Shown one piece after another: positions 46,884 through 59,800 of a DNA stretch of 64,000 nt (the stretch's first letter is position 1; each line of letters begins with the position of its first letter). The position numbers were made by a program, and so were the translations under genes. Origin of the DNA: Halichoerus grypus (Eukaryota; Chordata; Mammalia; Carnivora; Phocidae); the NCBI RefSeq assembly GCF_964656455.1, contig NC_135722.1, positions 48,688,628 to 48,752,627 of the forward strand. The letters are read 5' to 3'. The notes under the pieces are model-generated. The model saw only the letters and a program-made list of their open reading frames with translations. It had not been told where the DNA came from and searched no databases.

Positions 46884-48488
46884 CTTGGCACTGCTGATGT
46901 TCTACTTTAAGGACCTCCTGCCTTGTCTTTTGGCATTCTGCCCAAGATGTTGGAAGTATGGGCAAGTTAATGCCCCAGAGGCAACCTTTAACCAGAGGGC
47001 AATGGAAATTGATGAATAAAGGCACCAGGATATTTCTGGGAGGCACTCTGTATGCTTCTTACGGGTTGAGCTCTATGGAGTTAAGTCCCCCATTGTCTAT
47101 GCCATGTTTATTATTATTATTAATACTATTATTATTATTATTATATCCCCTAAGAAGCTTTTTCAGAATTTTTTTCTTAATCATCAATCACCATGAAATT
47201 TTAACAGCACAGATATACTGTACTGATTTATATACTACAGCCCTCTAGAGGGCTATAAACCATTGCAATATTTAAGATTTCTTTCTTCTTCTAAGAACTT
47301 TGGTGTCTATATTGCCCCCATAAAGAAGATATAGCCTACAGTAACAACTTCAATAATCCAGCTTCATTGGTGTTTAGTTGCATATTGTCTTACTCTTACT
47401 CCTTCCTTACACCACTTCCTGGAATCACTTGTCAAATAAGCTGTCTGCACCAAAGTTCTTTTCTTAGGCTCTGCTTTCAGGAACCTATACTAAGAGAGAA
47501 AAGTCTCCTGAAATGGAGACTAGATGAAGGCAATATGGCAAGGCTGCCTTCTTCAACCAGGGAGTCCCAGCTATGCCTGATGATAATGACTAACACTTAC
47601 TGAGTGCTTACTATGTGCCTGGCAAGCGTTACTTAAAGAGCTATACCTTTAGAATGGGGAGTGAAATGGAAATATATAAACCATCTTGTTTAATCAACAC
47701 AATCTCTGATTTGCATAAGACAATCTTCTCCTTCCCTAGATCTCTGACAAAAGCGAAATAAATTGTCTCTTGGAGGAGGTAACATATTCAGAACCTCAAA
47801 TTAGCTTTATAATATTCCATGCACAATGTCTTAGACTAAGCAAAATGAAATATAAAAACAGAACTACTTCTTAAAAGAAAAGATGAAGATAAAGGGAGAG
47901 GGAAAAGTGAGTCAGGGCAGAAGAGAGTAAGGGACAGGGAGAGAGAGAGGAAGAGTGCCCAATAAATAACATGAGCCAATATGGGAAATCCAAATATTTG
48001 TGTTATCAGATATAATCTTTCAAATACTGTCAGTTAAAAAAATATTTTTATTAGATAATAAGTTAGAGAATTTAATTAGAGGATTAAAAAACATTAGGAA
48101 AAAATAAAGAATTTTTAGTTCTAAAAAATAAAATCATTAAAACAAGAACACAAAAAATGATTTAACAGCATATTAGACATAGACAAAGATAGGACCAGTG
48201 AACAGGAAGAGAGATAAGAAGAAAATATTCAGATTGAAGGATGGAAAGACAAAAAATAAGAAGTAAAAATGAGACATGTGGGATATGTGAAAAAAAGTCC
48301 AGCAAGTATAATTGAAGTCTCAGAGGGAGAAAAAAGAGAAAATAGGTTGAAAGGAACATTTAAGGAGGTAATAGTTGAGAATTTTTCAAAATTGATTAAA
48401 GAAAAAAACCCATCAAGCTATATATTTAATAAAGCTAATATATTTAATAAATGTGACAATGGGAAGCTAAATGATGGCTGTGTAAATT
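46884..48488. other. No gene seen; (TTA)n at 47107-47144
   Basis: A degraded ancient repeat is possible near 47390-47500 ('ctggaatcacttgtcaaat'), and a MIR-like 'cttactatgtgcctggca' lies at about 47600-47625. The (TTA)n microsatellite at 47107-47144 is clear. No gene was recognised. Confidence 0.4.
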
Positions 48489-48507
48489 TAAATCTCATAA
48501 TGTTTCT

Positions 48508-48723
48508 GGGACGCCTGGGTGGCTCAGTTGGTTAAGCGACTGCCTTCAGCTCAGGTCATGATCCTGGAGTCCCGGGATCGAGTCCCGCATCGGGCTCCCT
48601 GCTCGGCAGGGAGTCTGCTTCTCCCTCTGACCCTCCTCCCTCTCATGCTCTCTGTCTCTCATTCTCTCTCTCTCAAATAAATAAATAAAATCTTAAAAAA
48701 AAAAAAATAAATAAATAAATAAA
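48508..48723 (+). repeat. CAN-SINE, sense, young-looking
   Basis: Nearly intact: 'gcctgggtggctcagttgg', 'gactgccttcagctcaggtc', 'gatcgagtcccgcatcggg', a CT-rich body and a long A-rich/(aaat)n tail. A perfect 19-bp TSD, taaatctcataatgtttct, lies at 48489-48507 and 48724-48742. Confidence 0.96.
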
Positions 48724-48742
48724 TAAATCTCATAATGTTTCT

Positions 48743-49874
48743 TTCCATGGCAATAAATAAAAGGAATAAAAATAATTAAACTAAAAATCATGAGCTTATT
48801 ATAATTAAAAGACAGAGAATGCCTAAGCTTTATATTACCTGAATTAGGGAGAAAAAAATCCCACCAAATCCCAGAAAACTATCTCTCATATTCCTGATGT
48901 AAATCTTTTCAGAAAGCTATAACAGTCCAATGAAAACTGAGTGGAAAAAAAGAAAAAGAGATGCCAATAGAAAGCTCAAGATTGATCTATAATCATCACC
49001 TGAAAGAGAAAGTCCTTCTTCAGCACTGGAACACTGGAAAAAAAAAAAAAAACACCTCCTGAAAGTTCAGGGCTCTTAACACAAGGAAGAGTTTAAGAAT
49101 GTGTGTGATTCAAAGTAACAGTCTTGGAAAGGTATTATTTCTAGGAGAGAAGCAACCTTGGGATTAGGGAGTCAAAGCATAAAGAAGCAAAAGGAGAAAA
49201 CTTAAGGTATTTGTAAGACAAAAGAGAACTAAAAACCAAATGGCATACAATCTCTCTCCACTTCACCCAAATAAAAACAAACCATTACAGAAATTTTACT
49301 TTAATTACCCTTGCATATTTTTTAAAAAGGAAACCATCCCAAATCCATAAAATAAAGACTGAATTTATAGAAAATAATTATAAATATTGTTATTGTTGAA
49401 AAATGTTCATGAGTGGAATCAATACCACCTTAAGAAAATAATACATCATTACAAAGTGGGTTATATTTCAGGAATGCAAGGTTGGTTCTTAATCAAGAAT
49501 CTCATTAAGATAACAAGTCATATTAATGGATATGAGAACATAATAAATAATTATGTTGGTATTTCAATTCAGTTGGGAAAGATTATTAAATAAATAGCTG
49601 AATTTATTTTACTATTCTTTCATAAAAATAAAAGTTACATCACTACCTAACATTATGGACAAAATACATTGAAGATGGAGTAATAATCTGTATATCAAAA
49701 TCCAGAATATAAAAATTTAAGAGTAAATAAAAGAAATCTGCTTTGGTCTTGGAATAAGAAAAAACTATGACACCAAATACACTAGCCATAAAGAAAACAG
49801 GAATCTGACTACATATTCATTGCTCTACTTATTCAACAAGTAATCAAGTGCCATACTCTAGAATCAAATTCCTC
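48743..49874. other. No gene seen; possible ancient L1 remnant
   Basis: Around 49440-49510, 'aatacatcattacaaagtgg' and 'atttcaggaatgcaaggttg' recall the L1 ORF2 segment 'caagtcggatttatccctgg', so a very diverged L1 fragment is likely. Otherwise nothing was recognised. Confidence 0.45.
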
Positions 49875-50101
49875 AAGAAATCCACATTACTTTAATTTTT
49901 TAAAGTTTTTATTTAACTTCCAGTTAGTTAACATACAGTTAGTTTCAGGTGTACACCTTACTTCAAAACTTCCATACAACACCGGGTGCTTATCACAATG
50001 AGTGCAATCCTTAATCCCCATCACTTATTTAACCCATCCCCCCACCCATCTCCCCTTTGGTAACCATCAGTTTGTTCTCTATAGTTAAGAGTCTGTTTCT
50101 T

Positions 50102-51965
50102 GGGGGTGGGGGGGAGTGGAGCAAGATGACGGAGGAGTAGGAGACCTGGATTTCATCTGGTCCCAGGAATTCAGCTGGATAGGGATCAAACCATTCTGAA
50201 CACCCACGAATTCAAAAGGAGATCAAAGAAAAGAATAGCAACAACTCTCTGAACAGAAAAGCGACCACTTTCTGGAAGGTAGGACTTGCGGAGAAGTGAA
50301 TCCGAGGCAATATTCAGGAGGATAGACGGCGGGGGAGGGGGCCTCCATCTGCCACTTCTGGCAAGTGATAGAGCAGTGGAGCACAAAACTGGAACTTTTA
50401 GAAGTCGGCTTCACTGAGGGATATCGCTCCAGTGGCTAAGCGGGGGGGTGGGGGGGTGGGGGGGTGGAACCCTCACGAGACAGTGTGGTCTCAGGACCCT
50501 TGGGGTCACAGAAAGACCAGGGATGCCTGAGTGCGGCAGAGCTCCCAGGTATCAGAGCAGGGAAGCCGGCTGCAGAGACAGAGCCGAGGACTGGGCTCTC
50601 AGCTCTGGGTTGCCATAAACCTTGATCCACAGCACAGTCGGGCCACTGCTCCTCCAGCAGGGACCCAACAAGCGGCAGATCCGGGGAGACTCCCCTTTCT
50701 CCCCCCGGGAGGAGCGGCGCGGGAGTGCACTGCAGGGATCTGCTGGGTTTGGAGACTCCACATGGGGTCATGCGCCAGAAATAGAAACACTTGGTCACAG
50801 GCCGGGTGAGCACGGAGTGTGGCCAGAGACTGGGGAGACAGGAGTGATTGACTGCTTTTCTCTGGGGCACACTGAGGAGTGGGGCCCCAAGTTCTAGGCT
50901 CCTCTGCGGTGGAGATTGGGAGGCCGTCAGTTTCACTCTCGTCTACCAAAGCTGTGCGGAAAGCTTGCAGGGAACAAAAGCTCCCGAGAGCAAACCCGAG
51001 CAGATTACTTAGCCCGGACCTGGCAAGGGCGGGGCAATTCCACCTCCGGCAAAGATATTTGAGAACCACGGCAACAGGCCCCCCCCCCCCCCCGCAAGAA
51101 GATTAGCAAGAACTGCCAGCCAAGACCAAGTTTACTGATCAATGAGAACGGCAGAACTCCAGCGCTAGGGGAATACTGCACATAGAATTCATGGCTTTTT
51201 TCTACCATGATTCTTCAGTCTTTCAAAGTTAATTTTTTTTTAACTGTCCTTTTTTTTTTTCTTGAATTTTTCTTTTTCCCTTTTTCAACCAACATCTTAT
51301 CAATCCCTTTTTTAAAAAACATTTATATTTTTCATTTTTAGAGTCATATTCTATCCCTTCATAGTAGTTACCCTTATTTTTGGCATATGTATATAAGTTG
51401 TTCTCTCTTTAAAATTTTGAGAACAGTTTCTTCTAACAGATCAAAATATACCCTAAATCTCTAGTGTATAGCTTTGTTCTAGTCTCCTGCCTGATCACAT
51501 TCTCTCCCTTTTTCTTTTTCTTTTTTTTTTAAATCCTCTTCTTTCTTTTTTCAAACAACTTCTTATCTTATCAATTCCTATTATAAAATCTTTTATAATT
51601 TTCATCTTTACAGTCATATTCCATCCCTTCATCATATTAACCCTTATTTTTGTACATATATAAGTTTTTCTTTCTTTAAAATTTTGGGAGGCACTTTCTT
51701 CTAACAGACCAAAATACACCCAAAATCTAGTGTGTGGCACTGATCTGTGCACCAGCCTGATCATATTTGATCCTATTCTGTTTTTTTTTGTTTGTTTTGG
51801 CCTGTTTTTGTTTTTTTTTATCTTTTTCTTTTTCTTTTTTCTTTCTTTCCCTTTCTTTTTCCCCAGTTTCAGGTCTTTTCTGATTTCTTTAGAGTATACG
51901 TTCTGGGGACGTTGTTACCCTGTTAGCATTTTGTTCTCTCATTCATCTATTCTCCTCTGGACAAA
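50102..51965 (+). promoter_or_regulatory. LINE-1 5'UTR (internal promoter region)
   Basis: This is the only GC-rich, CpG-containing stretch of the window (about 50280-51110). It carries a G7-T-G7-T-G7-T-GG block at 50442-50467 and a C15 run at 51079-51093. L1 5'UTRs hold an internal RNA polymerase II promoter; promoter activity here is inferred from position only. The 60-166-codon frames on both strands are side effects of high GC. The distal part (51230-51960) is a T-rich repeat-like segment. Confidence 0.85.
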
Positions 51966-52860
51966 ATGACAAGATGGAAAAATCACCTCAAAAAAAAGAA
52001 CAAGAGGCATTACCGACTCCCAGGGACCTAATCAATATGGACATTAGTACGATGTTGGAACTAGAGTTCAGAATGATGATTTTAAAGATACTAGCTGGGC
52101 TGAAAAAAGCAAGGAAGTTATTAGAGAAATCCTTTCTGGAGAAATAAAAGAACTAAAATCTAACCAAGTCGAAATCAAAGAGGCTATTAATGAGGTGCAA
52201 TAAAAAATAGGGGCTCTAACTGCTAGGATAAATGAGGCAGAAGAGAGAATCAGTGATATAGAAGACCAAATGATGGGAAATAAAGAAGCTGAGAAAAAGA
52301 GAGAGAAACAACTACTGGATCACGAGGGCAGAATTCGAGAGATAAGTGATACCATAAGACGAAACAATATTAGAATAATTGGGATCCTATAAGAAGAAGA
52401 AAGAGAGAGAGGGGCAGAAGGTATATTGGAGCAAATTATAGCAGAGAACTTCCCTCATTTGGGGAAGGAAACAGGCATCAAAATCCAGGAGGCACAGAGA
52501 ACCCCTCTCAAAATCAATAAAAATAGGTCAACACCCCGACATCTAATAGTAAAACTTACGAGTCTCAGAGACAAAGAGAAAATCCTGAAAGCAGCTCGGG
52601 AGAACAGATTTGTAACCTACAATGGTAGAAACATTAGATTGGCAACAGACCTATCCACAGAGACCTGGCTGGCCAGAAAGGACTAGCATGATATCTTCAG
52701 AGCACTAAATGAGAAAAATATGCAGCCAAGAATACTATATCCAGCTAGGCTGTCATTGAAAATAGAAGGAGGGATAAAAAGCTTCCAGGACAAACAAAAA
52801 CTAAAGGAATTTGCAAACACGAAACCAGCCCTACAAGAAATCTTGAAAGGGCTCCTCTAA
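51966..52860 (+). pseudogene. LINE-1 ORF1 remnant (RNA-binding protein)
   Basis: The C-terminal half is recognisable over about 52426-52860, with RPTPRHLIVKL-like and ADLSTETWLARK segments that match the ORF1p RNA-binding region. A coiled-coil-like Glu/Lys-rich part precedes it. In the frame of the natural stop (52858-52860) there are nonsense codons at 52201, 52390 and 52684, and the N-terminus sits in another frame. No functional product is possible. Confidence 0.88.
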
Positions 52861-52941
52861 GCAAAGAGAGAGCCTAAAATCAACATAGACAAGAAAGGAA
52901 CACAGACAATATACAGTAACAGTCACCTTACAGGCAATACA

Positions 52942-55900
52942 ATGGCACTAAATTCGTATCTTTCAATAGTTACCCTGAATGTAAATGGGCTAAATGCCCA
53001 ATCAAAAGACACAGGCTTTCAGATTGGATTAAAAAACAAGACCCATCGATATGCTGTCTGCAAGAGACTCATTTTAGACCCAAAGACAACCCCAAATTGA
53101 AAGTGAAGGGGTGGAAAACCATTTACCATGCTAATGGACACCAAAAGAAAGCTGGGGTAGCAATCCTTATATCAGACAAATTAGATTTTAAACCAAAGAT
53201 TGTAATAAGAGATGAGGAAGGGCACTATATCATACTTAAAGGGTCTATCCAACAAGAAGATCTAACAATTGTAAATATCTATGCCCCTAACATGGAGCAG
53301 TCAATTATATAAGCCAATTAATAACAAAAGCAAAGAAACACATCGACAACAATACAATAATAGTGGGGGACTTTAACACCCCCCTCACTGAAATGGACAG
53401 ATCATCTAAGCAAAAGATCAACAAGGAAATAAACACTTTAAATGACACACTGGACCAAATGGACTTGACAGATATATTCAGAACATTCCATCCCAAAGCA
53501 ACAGAATACACATTCTTCTCTAGTGCCCATGGAACATTCTCCAGAATAGATCACATCCTAGGTCACAAATCAGGTCTCAACCAGTACCAACGTATTGGGA
53601 TCATTCCCTGCCTATTTTCAGACCACAGTGCTTTGAAACTAGAACTGAATCACAAGAGGAAAGTCAGAAAGAACTCAAATACATGGAGGCTAAAGAGCAT
53701 CCTACTAAAGAATGAATGGGCAACCAGGAAATTAAAGAAGAATTAAAAAATTCATGGAAACAAATGAAAATGAAAACACAACTGTTCAAAATCTTTGGGA
53801 TACAGCAAAGGCAGTCCTAAGAGGAAAGTATATAGCAATACAAGCCTTTCTCAAGAAACAAGAAAGGTCTCAAGTACACAACCTAACCCTACACCTAAAA
53901 GAGCTGGAGAGAGAACAGCAAATAAAGCCTAAACCCAGCAGGAGAAGAGAAATGAGAAAGATCAGAGCAGAAGTCAATGAAATAGAAACCAAAAGAACAG
54001 TAGAACATATCAACGAAACTAGGAGCTGGTTCTTTGAAAGAATTAACAAGGTTGATAAACCCTGGCCAGACTTATCAAAAAGAAAAGAGAAATGACCCAA
54101 ATCAACAAAATCATGAATGAAAGAGGAGAGATCACAACCAACACCAAAGAAATACAAACAATTATAAGAACATATTATGAGCAACTCTATGCCAGCAAAT
54201 TAGATAATCTGGAAGAAATGGACGCATTCCTAGAGATGTATCAATGACCAAAACTGAACCAGGAAGAAATAGAAAACCTGAACAGACCTATAACCACTAA
54301 GGAAATTGAAGCAGTCATCAAAAATCTCCCAAAACACAAAAGCCCAGGGCCAGATGGCTTCCCAGGGGAATTCTACCAAGCATTTCAAGAAGAATTAATA
54401 CGTATTCTTCTGAAACTGTTCCAAAAAATAGAAATGGAAGGAAAACTTCCAAACTCGTTTTATGAGGCCACCATTACCTTGATCCCCAAACCAGACAAAG
54501 ACCCCATCAAAAAGGAGAATTACAGACCAATATCCTTGATGAACATGGATGCAAAAATTCTCACCAAAATACTAGCCAATAGGATACAACAGTACATTAA
54601 AAGGATTATTCACCACGACCAAGTCGGATTTATCCCTGGGCTGCAAGGTTGGTTCAACATGCACAAATCAATCAATGTGATACAATCCATTAATAAAAGA
54701 AAGAACAAGAACCATATGATCCTCTCAATAGATGCAGAAAAAGCATTTGACAAAGTACAGCATCCTTTCTTGATCAAAACTTTTCAGAGTATAGGCATAG
54801 AGGGTCCAAACCTCAATATCATAAAAGCCAACTATGAAAAACCCACAGCGAATATCATTCTCAATGGGGATAAACTGAGAGCTTTCCCACTAAGGTCAGG
54901 AACACGGCAGGGATGTCCACTATCACCACTGTTATTCAACATAGTATTAGAAGTCCTAGCCACAGCAATCAGATAACAAAAAGAAATAAAAGGCATCCAA
55001 ATCGGCAAGGAAGACATCAAACTCTCACTCTTTGCAGATGATATGATACGTTATGTGGAAAACCCAAAAGACTCCACCCCAAAACTGCTAAAACTCATAC
55101 AGGAATTCAGTGGCAGGATATAAAATCAATGCACAGAAATCAGTGGCATTCCTATACACCAACAACAAGACAGAAGAAAGAGAAATTAAGGAGTCGATCC
55201 CATTTACAATTGCACCCAAAACCATAAGATACCTAGGAATAAATCGAACCAAAGAGGCAAAGAATCTGTACTCAGAAAACTATAAAATATTCATGAAAGA
55301 AATTGAGCAAGACACAAAGAAATGGAAAAACATTCCATGCTCATGGATTGGAAGAACAAATATTGTGAAGATGTCAATGCTACCTACATCAATCTACACA
55401 TTCAATGCAATCCCTATCAAAATACCGTCCACTTTTTTCAAAGAAATGGAACAAATAATCCTAAAATTTGTATGGAACCAGAAAAGACCTCGAATAGCCA
55501 GAGGAATGTTGAAAAAGAAAAGCAAAGCTGGCAGCATCACAATTCTGGAGTTCAAGCTCTATTACAAAGCTGTCATCATCAAGACAGTATGGTACTGGCA
55601 CAAAAACAGACACATAGATCAATGGAACAGAAGAGGGAGCCCAGAAATGGACCCTCAACTCTATGGTCCACTCATCTTCGACAAAGCAGGAAAGAATGTC
55701 CAATGGAAAAAAGACAGTCTCTTCAACAAATGGTGTTGGGAAAATTGGACAGCCACATGCAGAAGAATGAAACTGGACCATTTCCTTACACCACACACAA
55801 AAATAGACTCCAAATGGATGGGAGACCTCAGTGTGAGACAGGAGTCCATCAACATCCTAAAGGAGAACAGAGGCAGCAACCTCTTCGACCTCAGCCACAG

Positions 55901-56694
55901 CAACTTCTTCCTAGAAACATCGCCAAAGGTAAGGGAAGCAAGGGCAAAAATGAACTATTGGGACTTCATCAAGATAAAAAGCTTTTGCACAGCAAAAGAA
56001 ACAGTCAACAAAACCAAAAGACAACCGACAGAATGGGAGAAGATATTTGCAAATGACATATCAGATAAAGGGCTAGTATCCAAAATCTATAAAGAACTTA
56101 TCAAACTCAACACTTGAAGAACAAATGATCCAACCAAGAAATGGGCAGAAGACATGCACAGACATTTTTCCAAAGAAGACATCCAAATGGCCAACAGACA
56201 CATGAAAAAGTGCTCAACATCGTTTGGCATCAGGGAAATCCAAATCAAAACCTCAATGAGATATCACCTCACAGCAGTCAGAATGGCTAAAATTAACAAG
56301 TCAGGAAATGACAGAATGTTGGTGGGGATGCAGAGAAAGGGGAACCCTCCTACACTGTTGGTGGGAATGCAAGCTGGTGCAGCCACTCTGGAAAACAGTA
56401 TGGAGGTTCCTCAAAAAGTTGAAAATAGAGCTACCATATGATCCAGCAATTGCACTACTGGGTATTTACTCCAAAGATACAAATGTAGGGATCCAAAGGG
56501 GTACGTGCACCCCGATGTTTATAGCAGCAATGTCCACAATAGCCAAACTGAGCAAAGAGCCAAGATGTCCATCGACAGATGAATGGATAAAGAAAATGTG
56601 GTTTATATATACAATGGAATATTATGCAGCCATCAAAAGGAATGAGATCTTGCCATTTGCAACGACGTGGATGGAACTGGAGGTATTATGCTGA
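52942..56694 (+). pseudogene. LINE-1 ORF2 remnant (endonuclease and reverse transcriptase)
   Basis: It starts MALNSYLSIVTLNVNGLN, the apurinic-type endonuclease N-terminus. Open pieces follow in different frames: endonuclease at 53097-53312 and 53363-53746, the linker at 53754-54095, reverse transcriptase at 54434-54976 and 55110-56117, and the cysteine-rich C-terminus at 56308-56694. The FADD catalytic box is still readable at 55031-55042, but a CAA-to-TAA type stop at 54974-54976 precedes it. At least five frame changes separate the pieces, so it is dead. Confidence 0.92.
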
Positions 56695-56936
56695 GTGAAA
56701 TAAGTCAATCAGAGAAAGACATGTATCATATGACCTCACTAAGGAATTCTTAATCTCAGGAAACAAACTGAGGGTTGCTGGAGTGGTGGGGGGTGGGAGG
56801 GATGGGGTGGCTGGGTGATAGACATTGGGGAGGGTATGTGCTATGGTGAGTGCTGTGTATTGTGTAAGACTGTTGAATCACAGACCTGTACCTCTGAAAC
56901 AAATAATATATTACATGTAAAAAAAAAAAAAAAGAA

Positions 56937-57192
56937 GATAGCAGGAGGGGAAGAATGAAGGGGGGCGGGAATTGGAGGGGGAGACGAACCATGAGAGACT
57001 ATGGACTCTGAAAAACAAACTGAGGGTTCTAGAGTGGAGGGGGGTGGGAGGATGGGTTAGCCTGGTGATGGGTATTAAAGAGGGCATGTTCTGCATGGAG
57101 CACTGGGTGTTATATGCAAACAATGAATTGTGGAACACTACATCAAAAACTAATGATGTGATGTATGGAGATTAACATAACATAAAAAAAAA
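56937..57192 (+). mobile_element. Second LINE-1 3' end attached to the full-length L1
   Basis: After the first poly-A, a 3'UTR of a different subfamily begins ('gcaggaggggaagaatgaag', 'gagactatggactctgaaaa', 'catcaaaaactaatgatgtg') and ends in another poly-A before the TSD of the full-length element. It is either a later 5'-truncated insertion into the A-tail or an L1 end carried along as a 3' transduction. Confidence 0.9.
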
Positions 57193-57220
57193 AAGAGTCT
57201 GTTTCTTCGTTTGCCTCTTT

Positions 57221-57417
57221 TTTTTTTTTAAAGACTTTATTTATTTATTTGATAGAGAGAGACACAGTGAGAGAGGGAACACAAGCAGGGGGAGTGGGAG
57301 AGGGAGAAGCAGGCTTCCCATCGAGCAGGGAGCCTGATGCGGGGCTCGATCCCAGGACCCTGAGATCATGACCTGAGCCGAAGGCAGACGCTTAACGACT
57401 GAGCCCCCCAGGTGCCC
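57221..57417 (-). repeat. CAN-SINE inserted in the antisense host L1
   Basis: Antisense copy ending 'gagccccccaggtgccc', followed by (CT)n to about 57434. The TSD is obscured by T- and CT-rich flanks. Confidence 0.92.
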
Positions 57418-58556
57418 TCTCTCTCTCTCTCTCTTTTTCCCTATGCTCATTTGTTTTCTTACATTCTACATATGAGTGAAATCATATGGTATTTATCTTT
57501 ACCTGACTTATTTCACTTAGCATAACTATACTCCATAGCTCCATCCATGTCATTGCAAATGGCAAGACTTCATTCTTTTTGATGGCTGAGTAATATCCCA
57601 TTGTATATATATACCACATCTTCTTTACCCATTCATCTGTCGATGTCGGGTAAAGTGTAGCTAGTAGATAATGCTGCTATAAACATTGGGGTGCATGTAG
57701 CCCTTTGAATTAGTATTTTTGTATTCTTTGGGTAAATATCTAGTAGTGCCATTGCTAGGTCATAGGGTAGTTCTATTTTTAACTTTTTGAGGAACGTCCA
57801 TACTGTTTTCCAGAATGGCTGCACCAGTTTTCATTCCCACCAACAGTGCAAGAGGGTTCCCCTTTCCCCACATCCTTGCCACCATTTGTTGTTTCTTGTT
57901 TTGTTGATTTTAGCCATTCTGACTAGTGTGAGATGATATCTCATTGTAGTGTTGGTATGTAGTTCCCTGATGATGAGTGATGTTGAGCATCTTCTCATGT
58001 GTGTGCTAGCCATCTGTACGTCTTCTTTGGAAAAATGTCTATTCATGTCTTCTGCCTATTTTTTAACTGGATTATTTGTTTTTGGGTGTTGAGTTTCATA
58101 AGTTCTTTATAGATTTTGGATACTAACCCTTTATCAGATATGTTATTTGCAAATATCTTCTCCCATTCCATAGGTTGCCTTTTAGTTTTGTTGATTGTTT
58201 CCTTTGCTGTGCAGAAGCTTTTTATTTTTATGAAGTCCCAATTGTTTATTTTTGCTTTTGTTTCCCTTGCCTCGGAGATATATCTTATAAGTTGTTATGA
58301 GTGATGTCAAAAAGGTTACTGAGTGTGTTCTCCTCTAGGACTTTTATGATTTCCATTCTCAATTTAGGTCCTTAATCCATTTTGAATTTATTTTTTGTAT
58401 GGTGTAAGAAAGTGGTCCAGTTTCATTCTTCTGCATGTTGCTGTCCAGCTTTCCCAAAAACATTTGTTGAAGAGACTTTTTTTCCATTGGATATTCTTTC
58501 CTGCTTTGCTGAAGATTAATTGACCATATAGTTGTGGAAGAAGTCCACATTACTTT

Positions 58557-59800
58557 TAAAGAATTAATAGCAAAAACAAGAAGCTTCTTTGTCATTCAGA
58601 GATATCAATATAATTTGACATTCTTTTATTATTTTTTATTTTCTTTTTCCCTCCATTTATAATGCCTTCAAATGTTATAATATCCTCTATATTAAAATGC
58701 ATACATGTGCACGTGCACACACACACACAGAGCCCTTCTTTGGTCCTGCTACCCTTTATAGCCACTAACAAAATTTTTTTTCATTTCATTGTCAAATTTC
58801 CAATCACTCTGTCTTCCTTCATCGCCAAATATATTTATGATTGAAAATTTTCATCCATTTTTCCCTTTTTACCACTTTACCATTTTTCACTTTTTACCAC
58901 AACTCTACAAAACTGCCTTTCCAAAATTTCCATAATTTGCTACTCATCAAATATGCTTTTCCTGACTGTATTCTTATTAGCTGATAAGTTAGTTAGTTAA
59001 TTAGTTAGTTAGTTAGTTAGTTAGTTAGGGGTTTTGGCAGTTTGACACTCCTTCTCAAAACCTTTCTCCATTTAGTTCTTTTAAATCTAATTTCCTGAAC
59101 CTGAAGTCATTTAATATTTGATTTTGTCTCATATATATTCCAGCCATTAGGTTAAACTAGAGAAAAATCACAACAAATGCAAAAGTTTCTTATGACAGCC
59201 AGTGTTTCCACAAACAGCCTCCTTTCTTTACTTTTTCCTTGTGTCTTTCCAATACCACTTCCATAGCATGGGAACATTATTCTTTTCTAGCCCCTATCCT
59301 AATCCAACCCAGTTCCATCTCATCATTCTCAGGATTTTGTCTTTCCAGTCATACCACAGAGAAATTAAAAGCCTCAACATAAATAAGGTCAACCACTCAC
59401 CTCTCCAAACACACATGCCTACAAACCTGTAGCAATCCATCCTTTCCTCACAGGGAAGAGTTGTCTTTAAAAAAAAAATAGTTGTCTTAACTATAGTAAG
59501 GGTATTCCCCTGTGTTCAACTCCCCATACCTCTTTTCTGGTTTTTTCTCTAACAATTATAACCTCTTATTTCCCTTTATCTTCCCTATCTCCTATGCTAT
59601 TGCTTTTCCTTCTAATAAAAGAATAAGTATATTTATCATCTTACCCTTCACTCTAAGCTTCTCTATATAATGCGCTTTTCATCTCTTCAATGAATCTATT
59701 CCACACAATTCAAAGAGAGCTTTCAATAGCCAAACATACTAATTTTGCTTTTGGTTATCTTACTTGATTTCTCAGTCATAATTAAAACTGTAGATACTCT
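58557..59800. other. No gene seen; (TTAG)n at 58986-59029
   Basis: T-rich unique-looking sequence with a clear (TTAG)n microsatellite of about 11 units at 58986-59029 and a short (CA)n at about 58718-58730. No gene recognised. Confidence 0.45.

Larger units (their letters stand above)
50102..57192 (+). mobile_element. Full-length LINE-1 (5'UTR, ORF1, ORF2, 3'UTR), inactive
   Basis: About 7.1 kb, starting with the carnivore L1 5' end 'gagcaagatgacggaggag' after a G-rich run and ending in poly-A. A perfect 15-bp TSD, aagagtctgtttctt, lies at 50087-50101 and 57193-57207. Sub-parts are the 5'UTR at about 50102-51965, the ORF1 remnant to 52860, the ORF2 remnant 52942 to about 56694, the first 3'UTR with poly-A at about 56936, then a second L1 3' end. 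Multiple stops and frameshifts show it cannot encode its own proteins now. Confidence 0.96.
49894..58537 (-). mobile_element. Antisense LINE-1 (5'-truncated) split by a full-length L1
   Basis: The host element occupies 49894-50101 and 57193-58537: antisense 3'UTR ('ttagttaacatacagttag') before the interruption, then 3'UTR remainder and ORF2 after it, stopping at 'agattaattgaccatatag'. A 19-bp TSD, aagaaatccacattacttt (49875-49893) against aagaagtccacattacttt (58538-58556), has a single mismatch. Joined length is about 1.35 kb, excluding the SINE it also carries. Confidence 0.93.

Noticed and set aside
50280..51110. CpG island or promoter of a cellular gene, with several GC-rich open frames on both strands
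   Set aside because: It lies inside the TSD-bounded full-length L1 and corresponds to the L1 5'UTR.
55110..56117. 335-codon open frame as an independent gene
   Set aside because: It is an internal piece of the decayed ORF2 of the full-length L1.
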